This document shows positions 8,755 through 18,931 of a DNA stretch of 64,000 nt, piece after piece. The notes under the pieces are model-generated. The model saw only the letters and a program-made list of their open reading frames with translations, was not told where the DNA came from and made no database searches. This DNA is from an uncultured Helicobacteraceae bacterium (GTDB lineage: Bacteria; Campylobacterota; Campylobacteria; Campylobacterales; Helicobacteraceae). A program made the position numbers and the translations under genes. The stretch is taken from assembly GCA_910578285.1 (NCBI GenBank), contig CAJTQL010000006.1:4234-68233 (forward strand), in the 5' to 3' direction. The stretch's first letter is position 1; each line of letters opens with the position of its first letter.

Positions 8755-8763
8755 TGCTAGAAT
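8755..8763 (+). promoter_or_regulatory. Extended -10 promoter element upstream of fbp
   Basis: TGCTAGAAT is an extended -10 (TG-N-TATAAT type) 22 bases before the fbp start. No clear -35. Confidence 0.5.
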
Positions 8764-8785
8764 CAATGACTTATCAGAAAGGCTT

Positions 8786-9643
8786 ATGAAGACCATGCAA
8801 ACAATCATTCAGACAATCCAACAATGTGCACCCCGCATTGCCAAACTCTTACAACAAGGCGATGCGCGTAAAAGTGGCGAGCACAATGCGAGCGGTGATG
8901 AGCAGCTCGCGCTCGATGTGCGCGCTGATTGCCTTATTGCAGACGCATTCAAAGCGCTACCTTGTGTGCGCATGATTGCATCTGAAGAGCGAGAGAATCC
9001 CGAATACGCAAACGAAAGCGCGCGCTATTGTGTCGCGTATGACCCACTCGATGGCTCGTCTGTTGTCGCATGCGATTTTGCTGTGGGCTCCATCTTTGGA
9101 ATCTACGATACTGATTTTCGCGCCGATAGGCTCGTTGCTGCCGCGTATATCCTCTATGGATTCGCGCTCGAACTTGTCGTTGCGACAAACTCTGTCGTGG
9201 AACATTTCCGCTACCAAAACGATTCCTTTGTCTCTCTTGGACAGCTACAACTTGCAAAAAAAGGCAAAATCAACGCGCCCGGCGGCACACAAAAAGAATG
9301 GAGCAGCGCCCATGCAAACTTTGTCGCAAAACTCTTTGCACAAGGCTACCGCCTGCGCTATTCAGGAGCAATGGTTGCCGACTTGCACCAAATTCTCAAA
9401 AAAGGTGGCGGAATCTTTAGCTACCCCAAAAGCGACAAAGCACCACATGGCAAGCTGCGGCTACTCTTTGAACTTTTGCCCTTTGCATTCATCTATGAAA
9501 AAGCAGGTGGTGCAGCGATAGATGGCAAGGTGAGGCTGCTCGATTTGCCCGTTGCGCACACACATGCAACAAGCGCGGCATATCTTGGCAGTATCGAAGA
9601 AATTGCACTAGCGCAGCAGATTTTAGGAAGCGACAATGCATGA
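8786..9643 (+). CDS. fbp: Fructose-1,6-bisphosphatase, class I
   Basis: Gluconeogenic phosphatase producing fructose 6-phosphate. The metal-binding motif YDPLDGSS is intact, with upstream IASEE supplying acidic ligands and later YSGAMVADLHQIL and GKLRLLFELLPFAFIYEKAGG in the substrate region. At 285 residues it is shorter than enterobacterial Fbp but like the short Helicobacter form. A second ATG three codons in (8795) is an alternative start. It overlaps the next small gene by eight bases. Confidence 0.92.
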   Translation: MKTMQTIIQTIQQCAPRIAKLLQQGDARKSGEHNASGDEQLALDVRADCLIADAFKALPCVRMIASEERENPEYANESARYCVAYDPLDGSSVVACDFAVGSIFGIYDTDFRADRLVAAAYILYGFALELVVATNSVVEHFRYQNDSFVSLGQLQLAKKGKINAPGGTQKEWSSAHANFVAKLFAQGYRLRYSGAMVADLHQILKKGGGIFSYPKSDKAPHGKLRLLFELLPFAFIYEKAGGAAIDGKVRLLDLPVAHTHATSAAYLGSIEEIALAQQILGSDNA

Positions 9644-9824
9644 CGAAGAACTTCCAGAGATTTTGCAAGAGCAATGCAACCGTCTCATTGCATGCCAAGA
9701 TGAACACGCATTGCCATCATGTTTTGAGTGCCCAGAAGTCTTGGAATGCACATTGCGCAACAGCTATATCGATGCAGTGTATACAAGCATGAGTCAAGGA
9801 AGCAATACGGATTTTGATTTTTAG
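9636..9824 (+). CDS. Small cysteine-containing protein, unknown function
   Basis: 62 residues, acidic, with five cysteines (14, 20, 29, 32, 38), the last three as C-x2-C-x5-C, which suggests a metal site. No signal peptide. It overlaps the fbp end and stops 13 bases before the metG start, so it is a translated cistron of the fbp-metG operon rather than a chance frame. Family not recognised. Confidence 0.7.
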   Translation: MHDEELPEILQEQCNRLIACQDEHALPSCFECPEVLECTLRNSYIDAVYTSMSQGSNTDFDF

Positions 9825-9837
9825 GAGCAAACAAATA

Positions 9838-11784
9838 ATGAAACGAATCATCACATCGCCCATTTATTATGTCAATGACCGCCCACATATTGGGCATGCC
9901 TACACCACAATGATTACCGATTCTCTCGTGCGCTATTTTCGACTCATCGGCGATGATGTCTTTTTTCTCACAGGCACAGATGAGCATGGACAAAAGATTG
10001 AACGAAGCGCACAAGCAAAAAACAAAACCTCAAAGGAATATGCAGATGAGGTGAGTGCGTATTTCAAAAATTTATGGGACTATTTTCAAATTAGCTACAA
10101 TCGATTCATTCGCACGACAGATGATGACCATAAACGTGGTGTGCAGCACGCATTTCTCAAGATGTATCGCAAGGGCGATATTTACAAGGGCGAATACGAG
10201 GGCAATTACTGTGTGAGCTGCGAGACTTTCGTTACATCTTTCGCGCTTGGAGACGACACACATTGTCCGGAATGCGGGCGAGACACAACGCTCATCAAAG
10301 AAGAGAGTTATTTTTTTGCATTGAGCAAATATGCGCCACGTCTGCTTGAATGGTATGCAAACAATCCCGATTGTATCCTGCCGCGCACCAAAAAAAATGA
10401 GGTGATTCATTTCGTACAAAATGACTTGCAAGACCTTTCGATTACACGTACAAGCTTTAGCTGGGGAATCCCGCTCCCGAGCGAGCTAGGCGAGCCTAAG
10501 CATGTCATGTATGTTTGGCTTGATGCTCTACTCAACTACATCACCGCACTTGGATATGGCAACGACTCATCAAAAATGGATTATTGGCAGCATCAATATC
10601 ATATCATCGGTAAAGACATTTTGCGATTCCATGCTGTCTATTGGCCTGCCTTTCTGATGAGCCTCGAGCTACCATTGCCCTCGCATATTGCCGTGCATGG
10701 TTGGTGGACTCGCAATGGCGTAAAAATGAGCAAGAGTATCGGCAATGTCATCGACCCAAAGGTTGTCGGCGATGCATATGGTACAGAAACGTTTCGGTAT
10801 TTCATGTTGCGCGAAGTGCCCTTTGGGCAAGACGGCGATTTCAGCCAACGCGCGCTCATGGACAGAATCAATTCTGATTTGAGCAACACACTCGGCAATC
10901 TCCTAAGCCGCACAACAAGCATGGCGCAAAAATTTTTTGGTGGCTCGATTCGGGCAGAATCGGCGCAGATTCGGACATTGTTTGCAACAGAGATGGACGA
11001 AATCGAAAGCATTTTAGCCTCTCTGCCAGAGCTCGCACAACAAGTTGCATTGCATCGCTACCTCGAAGAATTATGGCGCATTTTTATGCTTTCTAACGCC
11101 ATGATTACGCAATATGAGCCATGGAAAATGCTCAAAGAGGGCAAAGATGAGCAAGTTCAAGCACTGCTTGTTTTGATTGCAAATGCGTTGCTCAAAGGCT
11201 TGGTGATGCTCTACCCTGTCATGCCCCAAAGCGCTCAAAAGGCATTGGCGATTGTGGGTTTTGAATGCAGCCCGACACTTTTTTTGCGCATGATAGAACG
11301 TAAAGAATGGCTCGAATCTTTCACGCTCAAAGTGTGTGAACCATTGTTTTTGCGCATTACAGAAGCATTGATGCCAGAATCGAGTTCGTCTGCTGCACTG
11401 CTTGAGCCCAAGCATACCACAAAACCAATAGCGCAGAACAAAGAACAACAAAAACACCAACAAATTGATGTGGAAACATTTGCTCAAAGCCAGATTCGTG
11501 TCGGCACAATTCAGCATGCCGAAAAAATTGAAAAAAGCGAAAAACTCTTGCGCCTTTTGGTTGATGTGGGCGAAGAAAAACCACGACAAATTGTCGCAGG
11601 AATTGGCAAAAGCTATGTGGCAGAATCCCTGCTTGGACAACAGGTTTGCGTACTCTGCAATCTCAAGCCCACAAAGCTTATGGGAGTGATGAGTGAAGGC
11701 ATGATTCTTGCTGCAAAAGATTCGCATGGGCTCAAACTCATCGCGCCTGTGGCGCATATTACAGCGGGGTCAACAATTGGCTAA
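9838..11784 (+). CDS. metG: Methionyl-tRNA synthetase
   Basis: Charges tRNA-Met. The class I signature HIGH is at residues 17-20 (RPHIGHAYTT) and KMSKS about residue 298. A zinc-knuckle pair (CVSCETF ... CPECGRD) sits in the connective domain. The C-terminal about 110 residues form an EMAP/Trbp111-like tRNA-binding domain (SQIRVGTIQHAEKIEKSEKL), preceded by a low-complexity linker. Start at 9838 follows AGGAG; 648 residues is normal for the long bacterial form. Confidence 0.96.
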   Translation: MKRIITSPIYYVNDRPHIGHAYTTMITDSLVRYFRLIGDDVFFLTGTDEHGQKIERSAQAKNKTSKEYADEVSAYFKNLWDYFQISYNRFIRTTDDDHKRGVQHAFLKMYRKGDIYKGEYEGNYCVSCETFVTSFALGDDTHCPECGRDTTLIKEESYFFALSKYAPRLLEWYANNPDCILPRTKKNEVIHFVQNDLQDLSITRTSFSWGIPLPSELGEPKHVMYVWLDALLNYITALGYGNDSSKMDYWQHQYHIIGKDILRFHAVYWPAFLMSLELPLPSHIAVHGWWTRNGVKMSKSIGNVIDPKVVGDAYGTETFRYFMLREVPFGQDGDFSQRALMDRINSDLSNTLGNLLSRTTSMAQKFFGGSIRAESAQIRTLFATEMDEIESILASLPELAQQVALHRYLEELWRIFMLSNAMITQYEPWKMLKEGKDEQVQALLVLIANALLKGLVMLYPVMPQSAQKALAIVGFECSPTLFLRMIERKEWLESFTLKVCEPLFLRITEALMPESSSSAALLEPKHTTKPIAQNKEQQKHQQIDVETFAQSQIRVGTIQHAEKIEKSEKLLRLLVDVGEEKPRQIVAGIGKSYVAESLLGQQVCVLCNLKPTKLMGVMSEGMILAAKDSHGLKLIAPVAHITAGSTIG

Positions 11785-11797
11785 GTTAGGTTAAAGA

Positions 11798-12880
11798 ATG
11801 GTGATTTCACAAGTCATAGGCATTACAGGTGCGCGGCTCATCGGCAAGCCGTGCATTCGTGCTGTCGAGAGACTCTGCTTTATTAGCAATAAAACACGAC
11901 GTGGCGATTTGTTTGTAGCAAGGCAACACAAAGACATCAAACAAGCACTGAAAAAAGGTGCGTTTGGAATCCTATTTGAGGGCGACTTCACACCAATCGA
12001 TGATGAGATTGCATGGCTACAAACAAACAATCTCGAGCGCGCATGTGGTGCGCTAGGGCGCTATCTTGTTGTTGATTATGCGCTGCGTTGTATTGCGCTC
12101 GAGCCGCTTGCGCTCGACATTGCACAGCTCTTTTTTCCTGCCCAAAATGCCATTTTTGCCAAAAATAATAAAACACAATTCCTTGAGCAGCTCGCCCAGA
12201 GATTCTGCCTCGATAGAGAAGAAGACGATGGGATTTTTGCAGCTGAAATCAGCAACACAAACCTGCATAGAAATCAAGGCGATTCTTTGCCCTACATCTT
12301 CGCTCCACCTGAATTTTTTGCCGACATCGACATGGAACAAAACCATGTTGACCCACCACTTGAGCCTCCACTTCATCTGCTTTCTTCTTCGCTGTTTTCA
12401 ATGCGTGTGCAATACAACGAGCAAATCTATGCGCTACCTTTGCCTGTTCTCTTTTTTGAAACACTCAAACATCTTCTTGCAATTGCACAATCGCTTGGTA
12501 TCCCCATCGAACTCTCGCACATGCTCATGCCAGAAAGCCTACAATTCTTTGGTTTCAATGCTCAAGGCTTTTTGAATGAGCACAAAAACACCACAAAGAT
12601 ATTGCTAATTCTCCAAAAATTCCTATACTTTGAGCCCTTTATGCAATATTTTGAACACAACACACCATGGGCGCGCAAGCTCTATCTACTCTCACATCAG
12701 CTAGGGCAATCTATAGAACCAGCTCATGTGTTTATGAACACGAAAAATGCGATTACACATATCAAACAAAGCAACGCGCATTACATTATCCTTTGTTGTA
12801 GCGAAGCAGAGACAAAAACAATTCTCACCGCTTTTAAACAACCACAAATCCAAAAAACTCTATTTGATTCTAACCTATAA
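11798..12880 (+). CDS. Conserved hypothetical with MurF-like N-terminal segment
   Basis: 360 residues. The first 70 residues (RLCFISNKTRRGDLFVARQHKDIKQALKKGAFGILFE) resemble the N-terminal substrate-binding domain of Mur ligases, where a similar pattern precedes A-x-x-x-GA. No Walker-type G-x-x-GK[ST] loop follows, so it is not a complete Mur ligase. The rest has no recognised domain. H. pylori also has an uncharacterised gene after metG, so the pairing seems conserved in the genus. It starts 14 bases after metG and is probably cotranscribed. Confidence 0.65.
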   Translation: MVISQVIGITGARLIGKPCIRAVERLCFISNKTRRGDLFVARQHKDIKQALKKGAFGILFEGDFTPIDDEIAWLQTNNLERACGALGRYLVVDYALRCIALEPLALDIAQLFFPAQNAIFAKNNKTQFLEQLAQRFCLDREEDDGIFAAEISNTNLHRNQGDSLPYIFAPPEFFADIDMEQNHVDPPLEPPLHLLSSSLFSMRVQYNEQIYALPLPVLFFETLKHLLAIAQSLGIPIELSHMLMPESLQFFGFNAQGFLNEHKNTTKILLILQKFLYFEPFMQYFEHNTPWARKLYLLSHQLGQSIEPAHVFMNTKNAITHIKQSNAHYIILCCSEAETKTILTAFKQPQIQKTLFDSNL

Positions 12881-12893
12881 ACAAAGAATTGGA

Positions 12894-12899
12894 TATAAT
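12894..12899 (+). promoter_or_regulatory. -10 element (TATAAT) of the two-component operon
   Basis: Perfect TATAAT 30 bases upstream of the response-regulator start, after the stop of the previous gene. No convincing -35. Confidence 0.5.
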
Positions 12900-12928
12900 A
12901 TCACATTCGATTCTAAAGGAGAAACACT

Positions 12929-13627
12929 ATGGTATATATTGTCGAAGATGAAGCATCAATTTTGGAGCTCATACTCTATGCTCTCAACACACAAAATATC
13001 CAAGCAAAGGGATTCCAGCAGCCATCAGACTTCTGGAAAGCAATGCGCGAGGAAATACCCAAAGCGATTGTTCTTGATATTATGCTGCCCCAAGAAGATG
13101 GACTTAGTATGTTGCGTAAAATTCGTGATGACGCAGGAACAAGAACAATTCCTGTCATGATGCTCACCGCACTCGGGAGCGAATTTGAAAAAGTCAAGGG
13201 ACTTGATTGCGGCGCTGATGATTATCTTGCCAAACCCTTTGGTATCATGGAAATGCTTGCTCGCGTTCGTGTGATGTTACGTCGCACAGATTCAAAATTC
13301 AACAGCGATGTGATTACGATTGATGAAGTTACGATTTGCTATTCCAAGCGCAACGTAACATACAATGGCAGCCCTATTACACTCACAGCCAAAGAATTTG
13401 ATATTCTCTATCTGCTCATGGCAAGCCCCGAGCGAGTCTTCAGCCGCGAAGAGCTTTTGAGTCATATTTGGGGCTATACATATCGGCAGGGCGAGAGTCG
13501 CACAGTTGATATTCACCTCAACACTTTAAGACAAAAACTTGGAAAATGGGGTAAACGCATTAAAACAATTCGCGGAATCGGTTATAAATTGCTCGAAAAT
13601 CCCCTGCCCGACATTCCGCAAATATGA
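12929..13627 (+). CDS. OmpR/PhoB-type response regulator
   Basis: 232 residues: receiver domain (1-120) with acidic pocket E6-D7, phosphoacceptor D50 (VLDIMLP), T80 and K102 (YLAKPFG), then a winged-helix DNA-binding domain (about 130-225) with LTAKEFDILYLL and SRTVDIHLNTLRQKL. It overlaps the histidine kinase start by four bases, so the two form a cognate pair. AAAGGAG precedes the ATG. PhoB/PhoR-like by architecture; the signal is not evident from neighbours. Confidence 0.93.
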   Translation: MVYIVEDEASILELILYALNTQNIQAKGFQQPSDFWKAMREEIPKAIVLDIMLPQEDGLSMLRKIRDDAGTRTIPVMMLTALGSEFEKVKGLDCGADDYLAKPFGIMEMLARVRVMLRRTDSKFNSDVITIDEVTICYSKRNVTYNGSPITLTAKEFDILYLLMASPERVFSREELLSHIWGYTYRQGESRTVDIHLNTLRQKLGKWGKRIKTIRGIGYKLLENPLPDIPQI

Positions 13628-15363
13628 AAAAAAAGATTTTCTATTTTGTTCTTTTTGCATTGCTTATTTTGCAATTGGGAGGGTTCATTTTTTTTGTCAA
13701 AATTCTTGATGTCTTTTTTGCAAACGAAACGATTGCGGAAATGCGCTATGAGACTAAGATTCTCTCCCAACATATCGATGAACTTATGGAAAATCCATAC
13801 CCCAAAACAGACTTTTTAGAAAGCAAGGATAATAAACCACCGGTTTTGCTTCCACTCAACGAATACCGTATCACCATCATCAACATGTCAGGCAAGGCAA
13901 TCTATGATAGCATGGTTGATATTCACAAAGAATCAGGAGATTATTCACAACACATCGAGTTCTTACAGGCAATCCAAAACAAAGAGGGTATCTCACGCCC
14001 CTTTTCTGACCTGCTCAAGCGTAAAAATCTCTACTATGCCATGCTGACGCAACGCGACAATGGCGAACAAGTCGTTTTGCGTATGAGCGCATCACAAAGC
14101 AGCATTCTGCAAGTTCTTTTTTCGCTTTCTACCTATATTGCACTCACGATATGCTTTTTTGTACTCATCTCATTCCTTATCGCTCATTTCATCGCGCACA
14201 CCATTGTTAAACCACTTCAAAATATCAATATTTACCATTTAAACAAATCATTTGTGTATCCAGAATTTGATACATTTCTACACAAAATCAATACACAAAA
14301 TCGCGTCATTCGCAGCACGATTAAACGTATTCGCCAAAAACAACAAGAATTAAACGTACTCATCTCCAACATGAACGATGGCTTGCTATTCCTCAAACCA
14401 ACAGGCGCAATCATCACCTTTAACACCAGCGCAAACAACCTCATCGGCAAGCTCGATGAGGTAGGCAATATTGCCGAGCTCCAATCGAATCCAATTTCTA
14501 TGGCGATTCGCACTAATTGCGAAAACTTGCAATGGCTCGATAAGCAATTCAAAATTGACGGCAAGGATATTGAGATAATCCAATCGCCAATTTATATCAA
14601 AAAAAGGCTACATGGCATACTCATTCTCATGCGCGATGTGACTCAAAAAACCACATTTGAAGAGCTCAAAAAAGAATTTATGGCAAATATCACACATGAC
14701 CTCAAAACACCTATCACATCGATTATGGTAACGAGCGAAATGCTTCATAATGGCTTGATTGATGCAAACGATTCGAGTCGGTTTGTGCAAAGCATTTTTG
14801 CCGAATCCAAACGCATGCTGACAATGGTGAATCGAATCTTAGAAATTTCACGCTTTGATGAGCAAAACCTGACAGAATACCCTAAAAAACTTATCGACCT
14901 TGACATAATCGCAGAACGTGTTGCTAGACGTATGGACCTCATCGCGCAAACAAAGTCGATTTCTGTCAGTTTCTCTGGCGAAAGTGCGCAGATTCTTGGT
15001 GTCGAAGAAATGATTGAAAACATGCTCGAGAATCTTTGTGATAATGCGATTAAATATAGCAAAGAAAATACAGCGATTCGCATCTCTCTTGCGCATGAAA
15101 ATAATTCTATTGTGCTCCAAGTGCAAGACGAGGGAATCGGCATTTCAAAAGACGACCAACAACGTGTGTTCGAGCGATTTTTTTGCGTGGATAAAAGTCG
15201 CAATAAGGCAACCAATGGGATTGGTTTGGGGCTTTCTATCGTCAAAAATATCGTGCACTACCATGGCGCAACAATCACTTTGCAAAGCGAGCCAGACGTT
15301 GGAACATGCTTCACGCTTCGCTTTCCAAAACAACATGCAGACGAGTTAAATGAGCAAAATTAA
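13624..15363 (+). CDS. Membrane sensor histidine kinase, PhoR-like
   Basis: 579 residues: membrane helix about 7-27, periplasmic sensor about 30-160, second helix about 165-190, a PAS-like region about 240-340 (NMNDGLLFLKPTGAIITF), HisKA with phosphoacceptor H358 (ANITHDLKTPITS), then a HATPase domain with N box (ENLCDNAIKYS), G1 (DEGIGIS) and G2 (GIGLGLSI). Overlaps its regulator by four bases. All catalytic boxes are intact. Confidence 0.93.
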   Translation: MKKKIFYFVLFALLILQLGGFIFFVKILDVFFANETIAEMRYETKILSQHIDELMENPYPKTDFLESKDNKPPVLLPLNEYRITIINMSGKAIYDSMVDIHKESGDYSQHIEFLQAIQNKEGISRPFSDLLKRKNLYYAMLTQRDNGEQVVLRMSASQSSILQVLFSLSTYIALTICFFVLISFLIAHFIAHTIVKPLQNINIYHLNKSFVYPEFDTFLHKINTQNRVIRSTIKRIRQKQQELNVLISNMNDGLLFLKPTGAIITFNTSANNLIGKLDEVGNIAELQSNPISMAIRTNCENLQWLDKQFKIDGKDIEIIQSPIYIKKRLHGILILMRDVTQKTTFEELKKEFMANITHDLKTPITSIMVTSEMLHNGLIDANDSSRFVQSIFAESKRMLTMVNRILEISRFDEQNLTEYPKKLIDLDIIAERVARRMDLIAQTKSISVSFSGESAQILGVEEMIENMLENLCDNAIKYSKENTAIRISLAHENNSIVLQVQDEGIGISKDDQQRVFERFFCVDKSRNKATNGIGLGLSIVKNIVHYHGATITLQSEPDVGTCFTLRFPKQHADELNEQN

Positions 15364-15511
15364 CAAAAAGACAAGCTTGAGGGATTTATCATCAAGGCGC
15401 TTATCGTTTATGGTGCGCCATTTGGAGTTTTTGGGTATGTCGTTTGCAAATTGTTGGCTCGCATATCACTTATAGCATGCGCAAGCGTGCATACCATAAT
15501 CTGCGCTAACA

Positions 15512-16486
15512 TCACAGCCATTTTTTGAATTTAAAATACAATAGCGGGCATGCCACCGACAAAAACATGATTCCAAGCGCGAGCGGATAGCCATACTCCC
15601 AATTCAGCTCGGGCATATTGGCAAAGTTCATGCCATAGATTGTTCCAACGAGCGTTGGGGGCATGAACGCGACCGTGATGACTGTGAAAAATCGAATCGT
15701 CTTGTTTTGCTCGAGGTTGATTTGGTTGGAAAATAGATTCTGAATGTTTTCGATACTACCCATATTTGCGTTGGTGAACTCAAGCAACGAGTTGATGTCT
15801 TTGAGCGCAATTCCAAGCTCGCGGCGCAAATCATCATCACCTTGATTGCTTTTCATAAGCGCCGTGAGTGAACGTCTCTTGTCAAAAAGGCTATCGCGAA
15901 TGCGCATATGAAAATCTTGCAACATCGCGATTTGATCGAGCACTTCGTCATTATTATATGCACTACCAAACACCACAGCGCGCAAATCGCGTGTATCTTT
16001 TGCCGCTTTTTCGAGCATATCGGCATCTTGTTCGATACGATATTCAAAGATTTTGCCCAAAACATCAAAGCCATCGAGAAAAGTTTTGGGGCTCGTGAGC
16101 ACGCGGCGCTGAATCTCATCGAACGTGCGAAATTCACGATAACGCACAGTAAATAGCAGCTTTTTATAGAGCAAAAAACTCACGGTCTCGTTGTTGATAG
16201 AATGATACATCTCCCAACCAATGCGTGTTTTGCTCGTGAGAAAATAGGTATTAATTGTGATTCTTTCTCTATCTTCCCAATAGCGCGAACTCTCCTCGAT
16301 TTCCTCACGTTCCTCATCATTTGGAATATCAAGCCCGCTAAAGCATTCTTCGAGTCGTGTAATCTCCTCAGCACTTGGGCGCAATACATCAATCCAAAGC
16401 ACGGTATACTGCGCCTCTTTCAAAAGATTCTCATCAAAGGGTTGGCGAGAAATCATATTATCCTGTCGCAAGAACACATTAATCAT
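15512..16486 (-). CDS. corA: CorA-type magnesium/cobalt transporter
   Basis: 324 residues: large cytoplasmic N-terminal domain, then two C-terminal membrane helices joined by the selectivity motif YGMN (in YGMNFANMPE). The region before the first helix (QNLFSNQINLEQNKTIRFFTVITVAFMPPTL) is the family's pore-lining helix. The start at 16486 is preceded by AAAGGAA. It overlaps the end of pyrF by eight bases, so it is last in the pomB-kdsA-pyrF-corA run. Basic C-terminus KFKKWL. Confidence 0.94.
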   Translation of the reverse strand: MINVFLRQDNMISRQPFDENLLKEAQYTVLWIDVLRPSAEEITRLEECFSGLDIPNDEEREEIEESSRYWEDRERITINTYFLTSKTRIGWEMYHSINNETVSFLLYKKLLFTVRYREFRTFDEIQRRVLTSPKTFLDGFDVLGKIFEYRIEQDADMLEKAAKDTRDLRAVVFGSAYNNDEVLDQIAMLQDFHMRIRDSLFDKRRSLTALMKSNQGDDDLRRELGIALKDINSLLEFTNANMGSIENIQNLFSNQINLEQNKTIRFFTVITVAFMPPTLVGTIYGMNFANMPELNWEYGYPLALGIMFLSVACPLLYFKFKKWL

Positions 16487-17192
16487 TGTCTGTTCCTTTT
16501 GTTTGGGATTGTAACCATGCATAGCAATCTGTAAGTGCTTTTTGCGGATTTTGTGCCTCATAAATCGGGCGCCCCATGACGACAAAATCGCTTTGCGCGT
16601 TGAGCGCATCTTGTAGGCTACCCACGCGCTTTTGGTCGTTTGCAAGTGTTGCAAAAGGGCGAATTCCTGGTGTGAGCGTCAGCAAACCTGTTTGCGCTTT
16701 AATCGCGCGCGATTCATGCACAGAGCATACCATACCATCGATGCCACACATACTCGCAAGATGCGCCATGTGTTGCGCACGTTCACACAAACTGCCTGTG
16801 CCATAGATTTCGGCAAAACCGCGCTCATCGAAACTCGTAAGCACAGAAACAGCAAAGACCAAAGGAGGCTTAGGAAGTGCGCCAAGCTGCTCTGCCACAG
16901 CGCGCATTGCCTCTGTGCCGCTACTTGCATGGATTGTGAACATATCAATTCCAATCTCGGCAATCGCCTTAGTTGTTTCAAGCATTGTATTCGGAATATC
17001 GTAGAGTTTGAGGTCGAGAAACAGCCGAGCGCTTGGGTGCGCAGCACGCACAGACTCGACAAAGCCGCGCCCGCCGCGCACAAAGCTGCTTAGCCCAATC
17101 TTGAGCCAAAGCCCAGAAAAGCCACAAAATTGCGCAACAAGCGCGAGATTCTGCTTTTCGCTAGGCAAATCGAGCGCAACACAAAGCTGCAT
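16479..17192 (-). CDS. pyrF: Orotidine 5'-phosphate decarboxylase
   Basis: Last step of UMP synthesis. 237-residue TIM barrel with ALDLPS at the N-terminus, the catalytic DLKLYDIPNT (Lys-Asp pair) and TPGIRP near the phosphate site. The ATG at 17192 is preceded by AAAGGAG and lies one base after the nusB stop; the longer frame is inside nusB. In H. pylori the gene also sits near nusB, ribH and kdsA. Confidence 0.95.
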   Translation of the reverse strand: MQLCVALDLPSEKQNLALVAQFCGFSGLWLKIGLSSFVRGGRGFVESVRAAHPSARLFLDLKLYDIPNTMLETTKAIAEIGIDMFTIHASSGTEAMRAVAEQLGALPKPPLVFAVSVLTSFDERGFAEIYGTGSLCERAQHMAHLASMCGIDGMVCSVHESRAIKAQTGLLTLTPGIRPFATLANDQKRVGSLQDALNAQSDFVVMGRPIYEAQNPQKALTDCYAWLQSQTKGTDND

Positions 17193-17193
17193 T

Positions 17194-17646
17194 TCATGTC
17201 TCCTTTTTTGGTTGCGCCAAATCAGATTCTTGAGCCGCTTTGAGCAGAGCAGAATCTCGCCCAAATGCGTCCAAAACGCCATTGACAAAACGTGGCGCAT
17301 TTTCATCTCCAAATTTTTTTGCAAGCCCAATGGCTTCGTCAATCACCACGGCTCTGTCTGTTTCTGTCGCCATCAGCTCAAACACACCGAGCCGCAAAAT
17401 TGCCTTTTCCATATCGCCAAGCCGTTCAAAATTCCAATCTTTGAGCAATCCCTTGATAATCATATCAATCTGTGGCAACCGCGCGAGAGTGCCTTCAAAT
17501 AAAAAAAGAGCAAAGTCTTTTTGTCGATTGCGCACATGCTTTTCTTCGAGCAATTCAGCGGCAAAATGACCGATATTTGTATTGCCACAATGATAAGCAT
17601 AGAGCAGACCCACAATGACTTCACGGGCTTGCGAACGCGTTGCCAT
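17194..17646 (-). CDS. nusB: Transcription antitermination factor NusB
   Basis: 150-residue all-helical RNA-binding protein of the rRNA antitermination complex. N-terminus MATRSQAREVIVGLLYA and the C-terminal FVNGVLDAF are characteristic, with RAVVIDEAIGLAKKFGDENA before it. It starts directly at the ribH stop and ends one base before the pyrF start. Confidence 0.95.
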   Translation of the reverse strand: MATRSQAREVIVGLLYAYHCGNTNIGHFAAELLEEKHVRNRQKDFALFLFEGTLARLPQIDMIIKGLLKDWNFERLGDMEKAILRLGVFELMATETDRAVVIDEAIGLAKKFGDENAPRFVNGVLDAFGRDSALLKAAQESDLAQPKKET

Positions 17647-18117
17647 TCAAACCTCCAATTGACGATACAAATCAATCAGTTCAATCACTGAACACATTGC
17701 CTCAAAACCCTTGTTACCCGCCTTTGTGCCAGCACGTTCAATGGCTTGCTCGATTGTGTCTGTTGTGAGCACACCAAAGCTCACGGCAGCGCCGTATTTG
17801 AGCGCTGTATTTGCAATGCCCTTTGTCGCCTCTGCGCTGACAAAGTCAAAATGCGGTGTCGCGCCACGAATAACAGCGCCAAGACAACAAACACCCATAT
17901 AGCTATCTTTGCCAAGTAGCCGCGCGAGAACAAATGGAATCTCGTAAGCTCCGGGCGCAAGAATAATGTCGAGATTCTCTTCAGCCCCCCCATGCCGCAA
18001 AAATGCGTCTTTTGCACCCTCAATGAGCCTATCAACAATGAAATGATTGAATCGGCTCGCAATAATCGCGATTTTCTCGTTGCCATTGAGTGTTAAAGCA
18101 CCTTGTATTGTTTGCAT
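17647..18117 (-). CDS. ribH: 6,7-dimethyl-8-ribityllumazine synthase
   Basis: Penultimate enzyme of riboflavin synthesis. 156 residues with [26 protein letters not shown], the phosphate/dihydroxybutanone site [14 protein letters not shown] and [24 protein letters not shown]. Compact operon: one base separates it from kdsA and nusB follows at once. Confidence 0.96.
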   Translation of the reverse strand: MQTIQGALTLNGNEKIAIIASRFNHFIVDRLIEGAKDAFLRHGGAEENLDIILAPGAYEIPFVLARLLGKDSYMGVCCLGAVIRGATPHFDFVSAEATKGIANTALKYGAAVSFGVLTTDTIEQAIERAGTKAGNKGFEAMCSVIELIDLYRQLEV

Positions 18118-18118
18118 A

Positions 18119-18922
18119 TTAATCCTTCAGTTCTGAAATTGCCATCACCTGTTTGAACGTTGCGCGCAGCTGCTCGGGCGTGAGCATATTTGCGCCATCG
18201 CTTAATGCGTCTTTGGGTGAAATATGTGTTTCGGCAAACAACCCATCGATTCCAACAGCACTCGCAGCGCAGGCAAGATAGGGCGCAAAGCGGCTTTCGC
18301 CACCGCTTTTGCCCCCTGCGGCTCCAGGCATTTGCACAGAATGTGTCGCATCAAAAATCACAGGCGCATAGTTGCGCATAATCACAAGCGAGCGCATATC
18401 AACAACGAGATTGCCATAGCCGAAGCTATTGCCACGTTCTGTTAGCCAGATTTTGTGCTGCTTGCAATGCGCATAGTCTGCCTCAAGCGCATTTTCATCG
18501 CGCGTTTTGAGTGCTTTGAGAGCACTATAACGCATATCGGACGGATTCATAAATTGCCCTTTTTTGATATTCACAATCGCCTTTGTTTTAGCGCATGCAA
18601 CAATCAAATCTGTCTGCCGACACAAAAAAGCAGGAATCTGCAACACATCAGCAACCTCGCTCGCAGGCGCTGCTTGCGCACTCTCATGAATGTCTGTGAG
18701 AATCTTATAGCCAAACTCGCGTTTGATGTTATCAAGCATTGCCAAGCCCTCTTGAAGCCCTGGTCCACGATAGCCCTCAAGGCTCGTGCGATTTGCTTTG
18801 TCAAAACTTGATTTGAAATAGAAATCAATATCTTTGCGCGCGGCAAACTCGCCGAGCGCGTGCGCAATAGCGCGCAGATTATCCATGGATTCGATAACAC
18901 AAGGACCAGCGATAAGAATCAT
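18119..18922 (-). CDS. kdsA: 3-deoxy-D-manno-octulosonate 8-phosphate synthase
   Basis: Condenses PEP with arabinose 5-phosphate for lipopolysaccharide Kdo. 267 residues with [22 protein letters not shown], the catalytic RGPGLQEGL and [19 protein letters not shown] Cys in LCRQTD and other positions suggest the metal-dependent class. First of the kdsA-ribH-nusB-pyrF series. Confidence 0.96.
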   Translation of the reverse strand: MILIAGPCVIESMDNLRAIAHALGEFAARKDIDFYFKSSFDKANRTSLEGYRGPGLQEGLAMLDNIKREFGYKILTDIHESAQAAPASEVADVLQIPAFLCRQTDLIVACAKTKAIVNIKKGQFMNPSDMRYSALKALKTRDENALEADYAHCKQHKIWLTERGNSFGYGNLVVDMRSLVIMRNYAPVIFDATHSVQMPGAAGGKSGGESRFAPYLACAASAVGIDGLFAETHISPKDALSDGANMLTPEQLRATFKQVMAISELKD

Positions 18923-18931
18923 AAGTGCCCC

